A stretch of DNA of 14,726 bases from NCBI RefSeq assembly GCF_039822205.1, contig NZ_JBAGBW010000033.1, positions 1-14,726 on the forward strand, written 5' to 3'. The notes below the pieces were generated by a model that was given only the letters and a program-made list of their open reading frames with translations, was not told the origin of the DNA and made no database searches. The DNA is from Thermodesulfobium sp. 4217-1. Lineage in GTDB: Bacteria; Thermodesulfobiota; Thermodesulfobiia; Thermodesulfobiales; Thermodesulfobiaceae. A program made the position numbers and the translations under genes. Shown here piece after piece: positions 1 to 7,382 of the stretch (position 1 is the first letter of the stretch; each line of letters begins with the position of its first letter).

Positions 1-8
1 CCTATTCG

Positions 9-17
9 TGCTATAAT
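9..17 (+). promoter_or_regulatory. Extended -10 promoter element of the small first gene
   Basis: A perfect TATAAT at 12-17 is preceded by TG at the extended -10 position (TGC-TATAAT). It lies about 30 bases ahead of the ATG at 49, so the transcript would begin near 24 and carry a short leader with the ribosome-binding site. Any -35 hexamer would be outside the window. Confidence 0.6.
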
Positions 18-48
18 ATCGGTAATTAATTAAAAGGGAGTGAAGAAA

Positions 49-255
49 ATGGCCCTTAATAAAATTGATTCTGGTTCTTTGTTAAGCTCTACACAAAACA
101 CCTCATCTAACAAGAAAGCAAACGCTTTTGAATCAATGGTGAATCAGCAGGTGTCAAATCTCGCGCAAAATTCTAAACCTTTGACCGGTGCTAATGCTAC
201 CTCAAGTTTGCAATCTAAACCTACTACACAAAACAGTAATACTCAATCTAAATAG
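49..255 (+). CDS. Small Ser/Asn/Gln/Thr-rich protein of unknown function (68 aa)
   Basis: I do not recognise this protein. The start is taken as ATG 49 because GGGAG (36-40) lies 8 bases upstream; an in-frame GTG at 40 overlaps that Shine-Dalgarno and is unlikely. The product has no Cys, Trp or Tyr, no signal peptide and no membrane segment. A short, possibly helical stretch (about residues 24-40, around NAFESMVNQQVSNLAQN) sits between Ser/Asn/Thr-rich flanks, and the last 25 residues are low-complexity Ser, Thr, Gln and Asn, so the tail is probably disordered. It has its own consensus-like promoter and ribosome-binding site and is followed by a hairpin, so it is probably monocistronic and may be well expressed. 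The FESM segment faintly recalls flagellar rod-associated proteins, which is too weak to use as a call. Confidence 0.65.
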   Translation: MALNKIDSGSLLSSTQNTSSNKKANAFESMVNQQVSNLAQNSKPLTGANATSSLQSKPTTQNSNTQSK

Positions 256-273
256 TTTTTGGTTTTTTGTATT

Positions 274-302
274 GTAGAGGGAGAGAGATCTCCCTCTACT
301 TT
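274..302 (+). terminator. Hairpin terminator after the small first gene
   Basis: An 11-bp perfect inverted repeat, GTAGAGGGAGA (274-284) and TCTCCCTCTAC (289-299), closes a 4-base loop. It lies 18 bases after the stop codon. Only three T follow before a run of A, so termination may be incomplete, which would explain the second terminator at 392-427. Confidence 0.6.
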
Positions 303-391
303 AAAAAAACAAACAAAGATTAATTCTTAAACTTTTAGAATGTAGTTTATAGAATTGTGGGAGAAGTTGGATAATTAGTTCGTATCATTTT

Positions 392-427
392 ATTAGCAGG
401 AGAAGTGTTTCTCCTGCTAATTTTTTT
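392..427 (+). terminator. Strong Rho-independent terminator
   Basis: TTAGCAGGAGA (393-403) pairs perfectly with TCTCCTGCTAA (410-420), extended by A392/T421, and seven T follow (421-427). It serves the + strand. The 90 bases between this and the first hairpin hold no gene or clear promoter that I can see, so it is probably a back-up terminator for the small gene and separates it from the thioredoxin-VKOR gene. Confidence 0.75.
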
Positions 428-431
428 ATTA

Positions 432-460
432 TTGATAAATATATGATATATTTTTATTAG
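432..460 (+). promoter_or_regulatory. Candidate promoter for the Trx-VKOR gene
   Basis: TTGATA (432-437) and TATTAG (455-460) are separated by 17 bases and match the housekeeping hexamers at 5 of 6 and 4 of 6 positions. The predicted transcript start near 467 lies just before the GGAGG at 473. It follows directly on the terminator at 392-427, which makes a promoter here necessary. Confidence 0.4.
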
Positions 461-482
461 AGTAATTTATTTGGAGGACTTT

Positions 483-1469
483 ATTAGATTTAAAATATTT
501 TTTATATTTTTAACATATTTTATCATTTGGGCATCTCCTGTCTTTGCTTCAAGTGAAGTAAACGTGGTGCTTTTCTGGAGTCCTACGTGTCCTCACTGTC
601 ATGATGTAATAGAAAATATTCTTCCACCTATTCAGGAGAAGTTTAAAAACAAATTGTTGATTACCTATATTATGCTTTATAAAGAAAGTCAGGTAGAGCC
701 CTTTTATAATCTGGCATCTGAATATGGAATCAAAAAAAGTGATGCAGGCGTCCCCTTTATGATTATTGGGGATAAAGTGCTTATTGGAACAGATGACATA
801 GAGAAAGACTTGCCGAATCTGATTCAAGAGGGTATAAAACAAGGCGGCATCCCCTTTCCTGAAAAAGTCCTCCATTCTGAATTTTCTAAGTATATAGACG
901 TTAAAGCAATTGAAAATAAAAATTTTGAGGGAAAACCTTATGCGATTTTTACAGTTATCTTTTTGCTAATAGTGGCTTTATATTCTCTTTTAACTCTTAA
1001 ATTTATAACGTTAATAAAGTATGCAAATTTCATTAAAGCTTTTAGAAATTACCTGATACCCTTTGTCATTTTTATAGGTTTTTTAATATCTATCTATTTA
1101 TTCCACCTTGAGACGACTGATTCTTCTGCGATGTGTATAATATTTTCTGGTTGCGATACCGTGCAAAAGAGCTCATTTTCTCACATTTTTGGCATAATTC
1201 CCATGGCAGCTTTAGAAATATTTGCATATTGTGTTTTTTTTGCTCTATGGGTGTATTCTTATAAACTAAACAAAAATAAAGTTTTTCGCTTTAATCCAAA
1301 AATGCTCCTCTTCTGGATTAACTTTATGGCGGTAATTGTAGCTATATGCTTGACGACCCTTGAGATATTTATAATAAAAGCTGCTTGTGTTTACTGCATA
1401 ATATCATCTATAATAATAGGCTTGTTGTTGATTTTGTTTAATCCGCAGTACGATAAAGTTAACAACTGA
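483..1469 (+). CDS. Secreted thioredoxin-VKOR fusion, disulfide-forming membrane protein
   Basis: Predicted to form disulfides in exported proteins and pass electrons to quinone (family knowledge). Residue numbers count from an in-frame TTG at 471. A signal peptide (about 6-26, cleavage near VFA-SS) precedes a thioredoxin-fold domain with active site CPHC (40-43) and a likely cis-Pro in GVPF (P95). Membrane helices follow at about 158-180, 193-212, 238-262, 280-300 and 302-323, with the VKOR cysteine pairs C222/C228 (C-x5-C) and C306-V-Y-C309. The thioredoxin domain comes before VKOR, the reverse of the well-known cyanobacterial fusion. The start is unusual: TTG 471 is part of the Shine-Dalgarno itself (GGAGG 473-477) and would give an acidic MED start, whereas ATT 483, 5 bases after GGAGG, gives the clean signal sequence (M)RFKIFFIFL. 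There is no ATG nearby. The NSS transporter gene follows after 41 bases and may be cotranscribed. Confidence 0.85.
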   Translation: MRFKIFFIFLTYFIIWASPVFASSEVNVVLFWSPTCPHCHDVIENILPPIQEKFKNKLLITYIMLYKESQVEPFYNLASEYGIKKSDAGVPFMIIGDKVLIGTDDIEKDLPNLIQEGIKQGGIPFPEKVLHSEFSKYIDVKAIENKNFEGKPYAIFTVIFLLIVALYSLLTLKFITLIKYANFIKAFRNYLIPFVIFIGFLISIYLFHLETTDSSAMCIIFSGCDTVQKSSFSHIFGIIPMAALEIFAYCVFFALWVYSYKLNKNKVFRFNPKMLLFWINFMAVIVAICLTTLEIFIIKAACVYCIISSIIIGLLLILFNPQYDKVNN

Positions 1470-1510
1470 CACATTCTAAATTTAGTAGCTAAAGGAAAGG
1501 AGTAGAGGCT

Positions 1511-2884
1511 TTGTCTTCAGGTTTGAAAAAAAGAGAAACGTTTTCTTCTGGAATTGCTGTTTTTTTTGCTACACTTGGTTCTGCTGTAGGTTTGGGAAAC
1601 ATCTGGAAATTCCCCTATCTTACGGGCGTATTTGGGGGAGGAGCATTTTTGCTCGTTTATGTTCTTTGCGTGATATTTGTTGGAATACCAGTAATGCTTG
1701 CTGAGTTTTTCATTGGAAGAAATACCCGTTCAAACGTAATCGGAGCTTTTAAAAAGCTAGCACCCGGGACTATGTGGAAGCATGTAGGTACTATGGGAGT
1801 AGGAGCGGCTTATTTAATTATGTTTTTTTATAGCTGCGTAGCTGGTTGGGTGTATTATTATCTTTTTAAATCCCTAAGGGGAGATTTTGTTGGCATTACA
1901 ACAGAAGGTGCAAAGACTCAATTTGCGCAAACTGTAATAGGTCCTTTGACGCCTATCCTATGGCAGATAATAGTTATGGTAGTTGTTGGCACGATTCTCA
2001 TTATGGGCGTTCAGAAGGGCATTGAGAGAGTTACAAAAACTTTGATGCCTGTTTTGTTTTTATTGATCGTAATTTGTGATATTCGAGCCCTAACACTTCC
2101 AAATGCCTTTGAAGGGGTTAGATTTCTTTTTAACGTTGATTTTTCAAAATTGAGCGCTGTTGCTATATTGACGGCCCTTGGGCTTGCATTCTTTAAACTA
2201 TCCCTCGGCATGGGGACCATGGTTACCTATGGAAGCTATTTCACAAAGGGGAACAATCTTTTTAGGACTGCGGCTTCGGTTGCCTTTTCGGATACTCTTG
2301 TTTCTGTCTTGGCTGGGCTTGCGATTTTCCCTGCTGTATTTGCTTTCGGTATGAAACCGGGCGCTGGTCCGGGGCTTTTGTTTATGACAATTCCGCTTGT
2401 TTTTTCGAAGATGCCTTTTGGAAACCAGCTTCTTGTGGCATTTTTCTTCCTCTCTTCAATCGCAGCTACCACTGCAATGCTCTCTCTTGTAGAGGTGTTG
2501 GTTGCATATCATACTGAGGAGTTTAATATTTCAAGAAGAACTGCAAGTATTGTAAATTCTTTGATAATCGTGGTGATTGGTTCAACTGCTGCCCTGTCAG
2601 TAGACCCCAGCTCACTTTTAGGTTCTATAAAGTTTATGGGAAAAGGCTTTTTTGATTGGTATGACTATATCTCTTCCAACATACTCCTGCCAGTCGGTGG
2701 CTTCTTTATAGCCATATTTGTAGGCTATATTATGAAACAGAAGGCAGTTTTAGATGAGCTATCCAATAGTTCTCCGAAGCTTGCTTCTGCCACGAAGATA
2801 TACTTGTTTATTCTTAAAACTATAACGCCAGTACTGCTTATAATAATATTTTTAAACTCAATAGGTGTTATCAATTTTAAATAA
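1511..2884 (+). CDS. Sodium-dependent transporter of the neurotransmitter:sodium symporter (NSS) family
   Basis: A 457-aa integral membrane protein with the family hallmark on helix 1, SAVGLGNIWKFPY (24-36), whose unwound GLGN region binds sodium and substrate in LeuT-type transporters. Hydrophobic segments continue through the C-terminus, consistent with 11 or 12 helices; bacterial members often have 11. Later family-like stretches include the Gly/Pro-rich KPGAGPGLLF loop and the serine/threonine-rich segment SSIAATTAMLS. Likely substrates are amino acids or related amines, but the sequence does not tell which. The start is TTG 1511, with AAAGGAG (1496-1502) 8 bases upstream. No separate promoter is evident in the 41 bases after the Trx-VKOR gene, so cotranscription is plausible. 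It ends 7 bases from the convergent Crp/Fnr gene, with no hairpin between them. Confidence 0.93.
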   Translation: MSSGLKKRETFSSGIAVFFATLGSAVGLGNIWKFPYLTGVFGGGAFLLVYVLCVIFVGIPVMLAEFFIGRNTRSNVIGAFKKLAPGTMWKHVGTMGVGAAYLIMFFYSCVAGWVYYYLFKSLRGDFVGITTEGAKTQFAQTVIGPLTPILWQIIVMVVVGTILIMGVQKGIERVTKTLMPVLFLLIVICDIRALTLPNAFEGVRFLFNVDFSKLSAVAILTALGLAFFKLSLGMGTMVTYGSYFTKGNNLFRTAASVAFSDTLVSVLAGLAIFPAVFAFGMKPGAGPGLLFMTIPLVFSKMPFGNQLLVAFFFLSSIAATTAMLSLVEVLVAYHTEEFNISRRTASIVNSLIIVVIGSTAALSVDPSSLLGSIKFMGKGFFDWYDYISSNILLPVGGFFIAIFVGYIMKQKAVLDELSNSSPKLASATKIYLFILKTITPVLLIIIFLNSIGVINFK

Positions 2885-2891
2885 CATATTA

Positions 2892-3557
2892 TTAATTGCC
2901 CCAAGCTTGTTTCTTTAGGCTTTCTTCATTAATTATCGTGACGCTTTTGTTATTTGATGAAATAATGTTTAAATTTTGAAATTTTGTAAATATTCTTGAG
3001 AGGGTCTCGGGCATAGTGCCAAAGTATTTTGAGAGCTCTGTTCTTGTAATTGGCAGATCTATGTTAGAGCTTTTTTGTATCTCTTTTTGATACAAAAGAT
3101 ATGACGCAAGTCTGCCCGAGACCTCTTTTAACGAAAGATCTTCTATCAGGGTTGTAAAATTTCTAAGTCTAAATGATACTGCTGACAATATATTCATAGT
3201 GAGATTTGGGTTATCGGTTATTAGTTTTTTAAAGCCCTCTCTGTCAATTGCAAGTAGGGAGCACTTTTCTATACATTGTGCATTTGCAGGATAATCAAGC
3301 CCTGCAAACATTGGTGCCTCTGCAATCAAATCTCCAGCTGTCATTACGTGAAGTATTTGCTCCTTTCCAGATGGCGATATCTTGTAAACCTTCATCTTGC
3401 CGCTAAGAACAATAAAGAGATTTAACGCCAGACTCCCTTCGGTAAAGAGTATTTCGTTATGGTTTAATTCTATTTTATGAGATATTGTTAAGACTTTTTG
3501 AATATCCTCATCGTTTAAATTCTTAAAAAATACAGATGATTTAAGTATGCTCTCCAT
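2892..3557 (-). CDS. Crp/Fnr-family transcriptional regulator, probable regulator of hcp
   Basis: A 221-aa cytoplasmic protein with an N-terminal cyclic-nucleotide-type effector domain (about 10-125, with a LSGKMKVYKISPSGKEQIL beta-roll segment), a long dimerisation helix (about 128-160) and a C-terminal winged helix-turn-helix (about 168-200). The recognition helix reads PETLSRIFTKF and has E184, S187 and R188, the E-x-x-S-R set that lets FNR-type proteins read TTGAT half sites. It lacks the N-terminal cysteine cluster of FNR; its only cysteines are C95 and C99, so it is not an obvious [4Fe-4S] oxygen sensor. A haem/NO sensor like DNR or HcpR is a better guess. It is divergent from hcp across 118 bp containing a matching palindrome. 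A GGAGG (about 3563-3567) precedes the ATG by 5 bases. Confidence 0.92.
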   Translation of the reverse strand: MESILKSSVFFKNLNDEDIQKVLTISHKIELNHNEILFTEGSLALNLFIVLSGKMKVYKISPSGKEQILHVMTAGDLIAEAPMFAGLDYPANAQCIEKCSLLAIDREGFKKLITDNPNLTMNILSAVSFRLRNFTTLIEDLSLKEVSGRLASYLLYQKEIQKSSNIDLPITRTELSKYFGTMPETLSRIFTKFQNLNIISSNNKSVTIINEESLKKQAWGN

Positions 3558-3598
3558 ATATGCCTCCTTTCTTATTTCTCTTTACTAATTTTACCTTA

Positions 3599-3614
3599 AT
3601 TGATCTAAGTCAAT
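3599..3614. promoter_or_regulatory. FNR/DNR-type operator between the regulator and hcp
   Basis: ATTGATCTAAGTCAAT is a 16-bp inverted repeat with five-base arms, ATTGA and TCAAT. It fits the FNR-type consensus TTGAT-N4-ATCAA with one mismatch (GTCAA in the right half). Its centre, 3606.5, lies about 41 bases upstream of the transcript start expected from the hcp -10 candidates, the classic class II activator position. It also lies close upstream of the -10 candidate of the regulator gene on the other strand (TAAAAT, complement of 3588-3593), so autoregulation is possible. Confidence 0.65.
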
Positions 3615-3633
3615 GATCTCTCACCCTTAAAAG

Positions 3634-3641
3634 TATATTCT
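3634..3641 (+). promoter_or_regulatory. -10 region of the hcp promoter
   Basis: Two overlapping hexamers, TATATT (3634-3639) and TATTCT (3636-3641), match TATAAT at 5 and 4 positions. There is no good -35 hexamer at the right distance; instead the FNR-type palindrome covers that place, as expected for an activator-dependent promoter. The Shine-Dalgarno AGGGAGTG follows at 3661-3668. Confidence 0.45.
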
Positions 3642-3675
3642 AAATTAAGAAAATTAATTAAGGGAGTGATTCGCA

Positions 3676-5304
3676 ATGTTTTGTTACCAATGTGAACAGG
3701 CAGCAAAAGGGTTGGGATGTGAAATCCAGGGAGTTTGCGGCAAGGATGAAACCACAAGCAGTTTACAGGATCTTTTAATATTCTCTTTGAAAAGTCTTTC
3801 CTCTGTAGTGCAGAGCGCAAAAGAACTTGGTGTAGATGTGGATGAAAATCTTGGTCACTTTGTTTGTCAAGCACTCTTTTCGACGCTGACAAATGTTGAC
3901 TTCGATCCTGAAAGATTAAAAGAGTGGATCAAATCAGTAGAAGGCAAAAGAGACAACTTAAAAAAGGCTATAACCGAAAAGTCTAATATCGAATTCTCTG
4001 ATCTTGCTAACTTTAAATTTGCAAACAGCGTTTCAGAGTTAGAAATTCAAGGGAAGAAATTTGGCTTAAAAGACGATCCAGAAGTTGATCCAGATAAAAG
4101 GGCTCTTAAGCATACTATACTTTTTGGTTTAAAAGGAGTGGCGGCATACGCCGACCATGCAACAATCTTAGGTGAGTCGAGCAAGGAGCTTTATGATTAT
4201 ATGTTTAGAGCTCTTTCAGATCTCACAAGGAATGATATTTCTCTGGAAGAGTGGGTAGGCAAAACTCTTGAGGTTGGAAAGTACAACCTTTTGGCTATGG
4301 AGCTACTTGATAGAGCAAATACAAAAACTTATGGAGATCCTGTTCCGACAAGCGTTCCTCTCGGACACAAAAAGGGGAAGGCAATATTGGTTTCTGGACA
4401 CGATTTGAGAGATCTTGAAGAGATATTAAAACAAAGCCAGGGCAAAGGAATTTATGTATATACCCATGGAGAAATGCTTCCTACTCACGGCTATCCTTTG
4501 TTAAAAGAAAAATATCCTCACTTCTACGGACATTTTGGGACTGCATGGCAAAATCAAATAAGAGAATTCCCTCAATTTCCTGGTCCAATAGTAATGACTA
4601 CGAACTGTATTCAAAGACCACAAAATAGTTATTTTAGCAGTATTTTTACAACTGGTGTCGTTGCCTGGCCTGGCGTTAAGCATATAGAAAACTATGACTA
4701 TTCTAAAGTTATACAGAAGGCGCTGGAAATGGAAGGATTTCAAGAGGATCTTGATAATGATTCTGTCCTGGTTGGCTTTGGAAGAAAGACTCTTCTTGGA
4801 GCAGCATCTAAGGTCCTTGGCCTCGTGAAGGAGAAAAAGATAAGGCATTTCTTTCTCGTGGGAGGATGCGACGGTGCAAAGCCAGGTAGATCTTACTACA
4901 CTGAGTTTGTAGAAAAGGTTCCAGAGGACTGTGTTATATTGACACTTGCTTGCGGTAAGTTTAGGTTTTTCGATAAAAAATTAGGTGAAATTGATGGCCT
5001 GCCAAGGCTTCTTGATGTAGGGCAGTGCAATGATGCTTATTCAGCAATTGTGCTTGCAGATGCTTTAGCAAAAGCATTTAACGTAGGAGTTAACGATTTG
5101 CCGCTTTCTATGATACTTTCATGGTATGAACAAAAGGCTGTATCTATCTTGCTCAGCTTATTATACTTAGGAATTAAAAATATAAGACTGGGGCCATCTC
5201 TACCTGCTTTTATAACGCCAAATGTTCTTGACGTGTTAGTGAAAAACTTTAATATTGCTCCAATTAAGACTCCCGATGAAGATCTTAAGGCAATTTTAGG
5301 ATAG
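3676..5304 (+). CDS. hcp: Hybrid cluster protein (hydroxylamine/NO reductase), class I
   Basis: A 542-aa cytoplasmic iron-sulfur protein, known in the family to reduce hydroxylamine and nitric oxide and to protect anaerobes from nitrosative stress. The N-terminal cysteines C3, C6, C15 and C21 have the C-x2-C-x8-C-x5-C spacing of strict-anaerobe (class I) proteins, which carry a [4Fe-4S] cluster. All hybrid-cluster ligands appear present: H242, E266, C311 (TTNC), C398 (GGCDGAKPGRSY), C426 (LACGK), C451 (GQCNDAYS), E485 and K487 (WYEQKA). Length is typical for the family. ATG 3676 is preceded by AGGGAGTG with 7 bases of spacing. No hcr reductase gene is adjacent, as usual for class I. The divergent Crp/Fnr regulator and the palindrome between them indicate FNR-like control. 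A strong hairpin closes the gene. Confidence 0.97.
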   Translation: MFCYQCEQAAKGLGCEIQGVCGKDETTSSLQDLLIFSLKSLSSVVQSAKELGVDVDENLGHFVCQALFSTLTNVDFDPERLKEWIKSVEGKRDNLKKAITEKSNIEFSDLANFKFANSVSELEIQGKKFGLKDDPEVDPDKRALKHTILFGLKGVAAYADHATILGESSKELYDYMFRALSDLTRNDISLEEWVGKTLEVGKYNLLAMELLDRANTKTYGDPVPTSVPLGHKKGKAILVSGHDLRDLEEILKQSQGKGIYVYTHGEMLPTHGYPLLKEKYPHFYGHFGTAWQNQIREFPQFPGPIVMTTNCIQRPQNSYFSSIFTTGVVAWPGVKHIENYDYSKVIQKALEMEGFQEDLDNDSVLVGFGRKTLLGAASKVLGLVKEKKIRHFFLVGGCDGAKPGRSYYTEFVEKVPEDCVILTLACGKFRFFDKKLGEIDGLPRLLDVGQCNDAYSAIVLADALAKAFNVGVNDLPLSMILSWYEQKAVSILLSLLYLGIKNIRLGPSLPAFITPNVLDVLVKNFNIAPIKTPDEDLKAILG

Positions 5305-5312
5305 TTTTTAAG

Positions 5313-5351
5313 AAGGAGCCGTGAAATCGATAATATCGTTCACGGCTCCTT
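5313..5351. terminator. Terminator hairpin between convergent hcp and the carboxylase operon
   Basis: AAGGAGCCGTGAA (5313-5325) pairs over 13 bp with TTCACGGCTCCTT (5339-5351). The loop contains a second small stem, CGAT (5328-5331) with ATCG (5335-5338). Four T (5350-5353) follow on the + strand and CTTCTT follows on the - strand. It starts 8 bases after the hcp stop and ends just beyond the stop of the carboxyltransferase gene, so it can serve both genes. Confidence 0.8.
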
Positions 5352-5354
5352 TTG

Positions 5355-7373
5355 TTAGAGTTGTTTTAATACAAATAGCAGTTGATTTTCTACTACGCCT
5401 TCGTTTAGATTCGCACATATTTCCTTTATCATACAATTGTAAGGAGCAAGGAGTGGTGTCTCCATTTTCATAGCCTCAAGGTTTGCTATTTCCTCGCCTT
5501 TGTGATATATATCTCCTGTTTTGATAGGATCTCTTTTTGGGTTTCCAAGTCTCCATAGATTTCCGTTGATTGGAGAGCCAAGTTCATTAGATCCCTTTGC
5601 GAACCTGATTTCCTTCTTTTTAGCTCTTGGCGTCTCTACCTTGTACACTCTTGTTTTGTTGTTTACTTCCATGACTACGTGGATTACACCGTCGTGTTCT
5701 TTTCCTATTGAAACCAATTCAAGTGTATAGGGCTTTTCTGAAAAAGTAAATTCTACTTTGTCTCCAGGATTTTTCAAACCATTTATAAATACATTTGTGG
5801 GCAATACCATCGGAGTGTCGCCGTAATCTTCTCTGAAGTTGATCATATCTATAGCATCCTTAGGATGCATCAAATAGAGTATAAATTCTTCTTCAGAAGG
5901 GAATCTGGAAATTTTTTCTTTTAGCTCTTCTCTCGATTTTTCTAAGTCGTCCTCTTCAACCAAATCAAGCGGCGATATGTCAACTCTCGATTTTAGTTTG
6001 TCTTCCCATTCTTCTGCAAATGTACTCTGATAAACCCAATCGTCAGGCCAACCTACCGGTAATCTCCCATATAAGCCAAGCAGTAGGTTCTTGAAGTCTC
6101 CAGGAGCGCCTTTGAATAGATCTAACAGTTCTGTTTTTTCATCATCGGTCATCATATTAAAGCTACATTTTTTTTCTTCAACGAATTTTTCAAGAAGTCT
6201 TATGATATGTGTTACCCCTGCTTCGCCCTTTTCCTTTGAATATCTATTGATTATTCCGCTGCAGGTAACCCAGGTTATCTGGGAGCCTGGGGTTACATCA
6301 AAGTATTTTACTATTCTGTTATACAAAGACATCAAATGAAGAATATGCGGCATTAAATGTAAAAATCCACCCTTTTGCGCCTGTTCGAAAGAGCTAGGGA
6401 ATGCGCCGCCTGGCATTTTGTGTTTGGTCACAAAGTAATCGAATCCTTTAAAGGGCGATTCAGCCCATTCATAGTGTTTTATCCATTCCCTCACCACTTG
6501 AATTGACTCATAAACTGCTTTTGTATTAAGATGAACGTTTATGCCTGACTCTTTGAGGTATGCGTAAGTGCTCATAATTGGCGGCTGTCCATAAAATCTA
6601 ACAAGAGAGTCTTCTTCTACGTCTATTATCTTTGTGCCCGCTTGAGCTGCAGCAAGGTATGCTGGTAGAGCAAGGCCGTCTGTGGTGTGTCTGTGATAGT
6701 GAATTACAAGCTCTGGGTATTTTTGTTTTATACAATCAACTAAACTATATATCCTTTTTGGACTGCCGACTCCCGCCATATCCTTTATACATAGTATTAT
6801 TTCGTTTGTCCCGGAGCAAAGAGAAACAATTTCATCTACTGTTTTCAAGTAGTACTCGTTCGTGGCCCATTCTACTTCTGTAAATGATATTGCTGGCTCG
6901 AAAAGTTTTCCTCTGTTCATAACTACTTCTGCGACCGTTCTCATATTTCTTATGTCGTTTAAGAAAGAAAAACATCTCCAAACGTCTATGTCTACTTTAG
7001 ATACGACATATTCAATAACATTTTTTGGGTATGGCCTATAGCCCCAAAGATTTGTTTCCCTTACTAAGGTCTGCAGCAATACGTTTGGCATTAACTCTCT
7101 AAAAATCTCTACTTCTTCAAAGGGTGACTCTTTTCTGTTCATTACTCCTACATGCCACCTTGCGCCTCCATGACATTCCGAGCTAAATAGCCCCATTTGG
7201 TTGTAATGCGGAGCAAGTGTTTTAAGATCGTAGATTCTATGTCTATTTTTAAAATCAGACTGTCCTGCATCTCTCATACCTGTGGACGTAAGACATACTC
7301 CATCAAGATTCCTAACTTTTCCTACGATTTCCGATGGACTCATTCCAGGTTTAACAAATATATATTCGGACAC
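5355..7373 (-). CDS. Biotin-carrying carboxyltransferase subunit, diverged PycB/OadA type
   Basis: A 672-aa protein with an HMGL-like TIM-barrel carboxyltransferase domain (about 25-300), a PycB/OadA conserved region (about 305-470, with MPGGAFPSS at 320-328) and a C-terminal biotinyl domain (about 600-670) with the biotinylation site AMKM (K636). Metal and substrate residues of the family are visible: R34, D35 and Q38 in RDAGQS, R105 in LVRETN, K197 in KDMAG, and H225 and H227. With the next gene it should carboxylate a 2-oxoacid such as pyruvate, feeding oxaloacetate synthesis. Oddities: RDAGQS replaces the usual RDAHQS, and the region that reads SMSGxTSQP in pyruvate carboxylases reads SLVRFYGQPP (256-265), with no Thr. 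Substrate may therefore differ; 2-oxoglutarate carboxylase is an alternative. Its GAGGTGA ribosome-binding site overlaps the TGA of the upstream gene, 9 bases away, implying translational coupling. Confidence 0.85.
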   Translation of the reverse strand: MSEYIFVKPGMSPSEIVGKVRNLDGVCLTSTGMRDAGQSDFKNRHRIYDLKTLAPHYNQMGLFSSECHGGARWHVGVMNRKESPFEEVEIFRELMPNVLLQTLVRETNLWGYRPYPKNVIEYVVSKVDIDVWRCFSFLNDIRNMRTVAEVVMNRGKLFEPAISFTEVEWATNEYYLKTVDEIVSLCSGTNEIILCIKDMAGVGSPKRIYSLVDCIKQKYPELVIHYHRHTTDGLALPAYLAAAQAGTKIIDVEEDSLVRFYGQPPIMSTYAYLKESGINVHLNTKAVYESIQVVREWIKHYEWAESPFKGFDYFVTKHKMPGGAFPSSFEQAQKGGFLHLMPHILHLMSLYNRIVKYFDVTPGSQITWVTCSGIINRYSKEKGEAGVTHIIRLLEKFVEEKKCSFNMMTDDEKTELLDLFKGAPGDFKNLLLGLYGRLPVGWPDDWVYQSTFAEEWEDKLKSRVDISPLDLVEEDDLEKSREELKEKISRFPSEEEFILYLMHPKDAIDMINFREDYGDTPMVLPTNVFINGLKNPGDKVEFTFSEKPYTLELVSIGKEHDGVIHVVMEVNNKTRVYKVETPRAKKKEIRFAKGSNELGSPINGNLWRLGNPKRDPIKTGDIYHKGEEIANLEAMKMETPLLAPYNCMIKEICANLNEGVVENQLLFVLKQL

Positions 7374-7382
7374 ATTATCACC

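Noticed and set aside
40-48. GTG at 40 as the start of the first gene
   Set aside because: It overlaps the Shine-Dalgarno GGGAG; ATG 49 has the proper spacing.
303-391. A small RNA between the two hairpins ahead of the Trx-VKOR gene
   Set aside because: No promoter with both hexamers at suitable spacing is visible; a read-through region between tandem terminators explains it more simply.
549-875. A 108-codon open frame on the - strand inside the Trx-VKOR gene
   Set aside because: It is antisense to the thioredoxin domain; the + strand protein has clear motifs and a signal peptide.
3605-3892. A 95-codon open frame on the - strand over the start of hcp
   Set aside because: It is antisense to the well-supported N-terminal cysteine region of hcp and its intergenic region, with no recognisable protein features.
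4501-4848. A 115-codon open frame on the - strand inside hcp
   Set aside because: It is antisense to the conserved cluster-binding region of hcp and resembles no protein.
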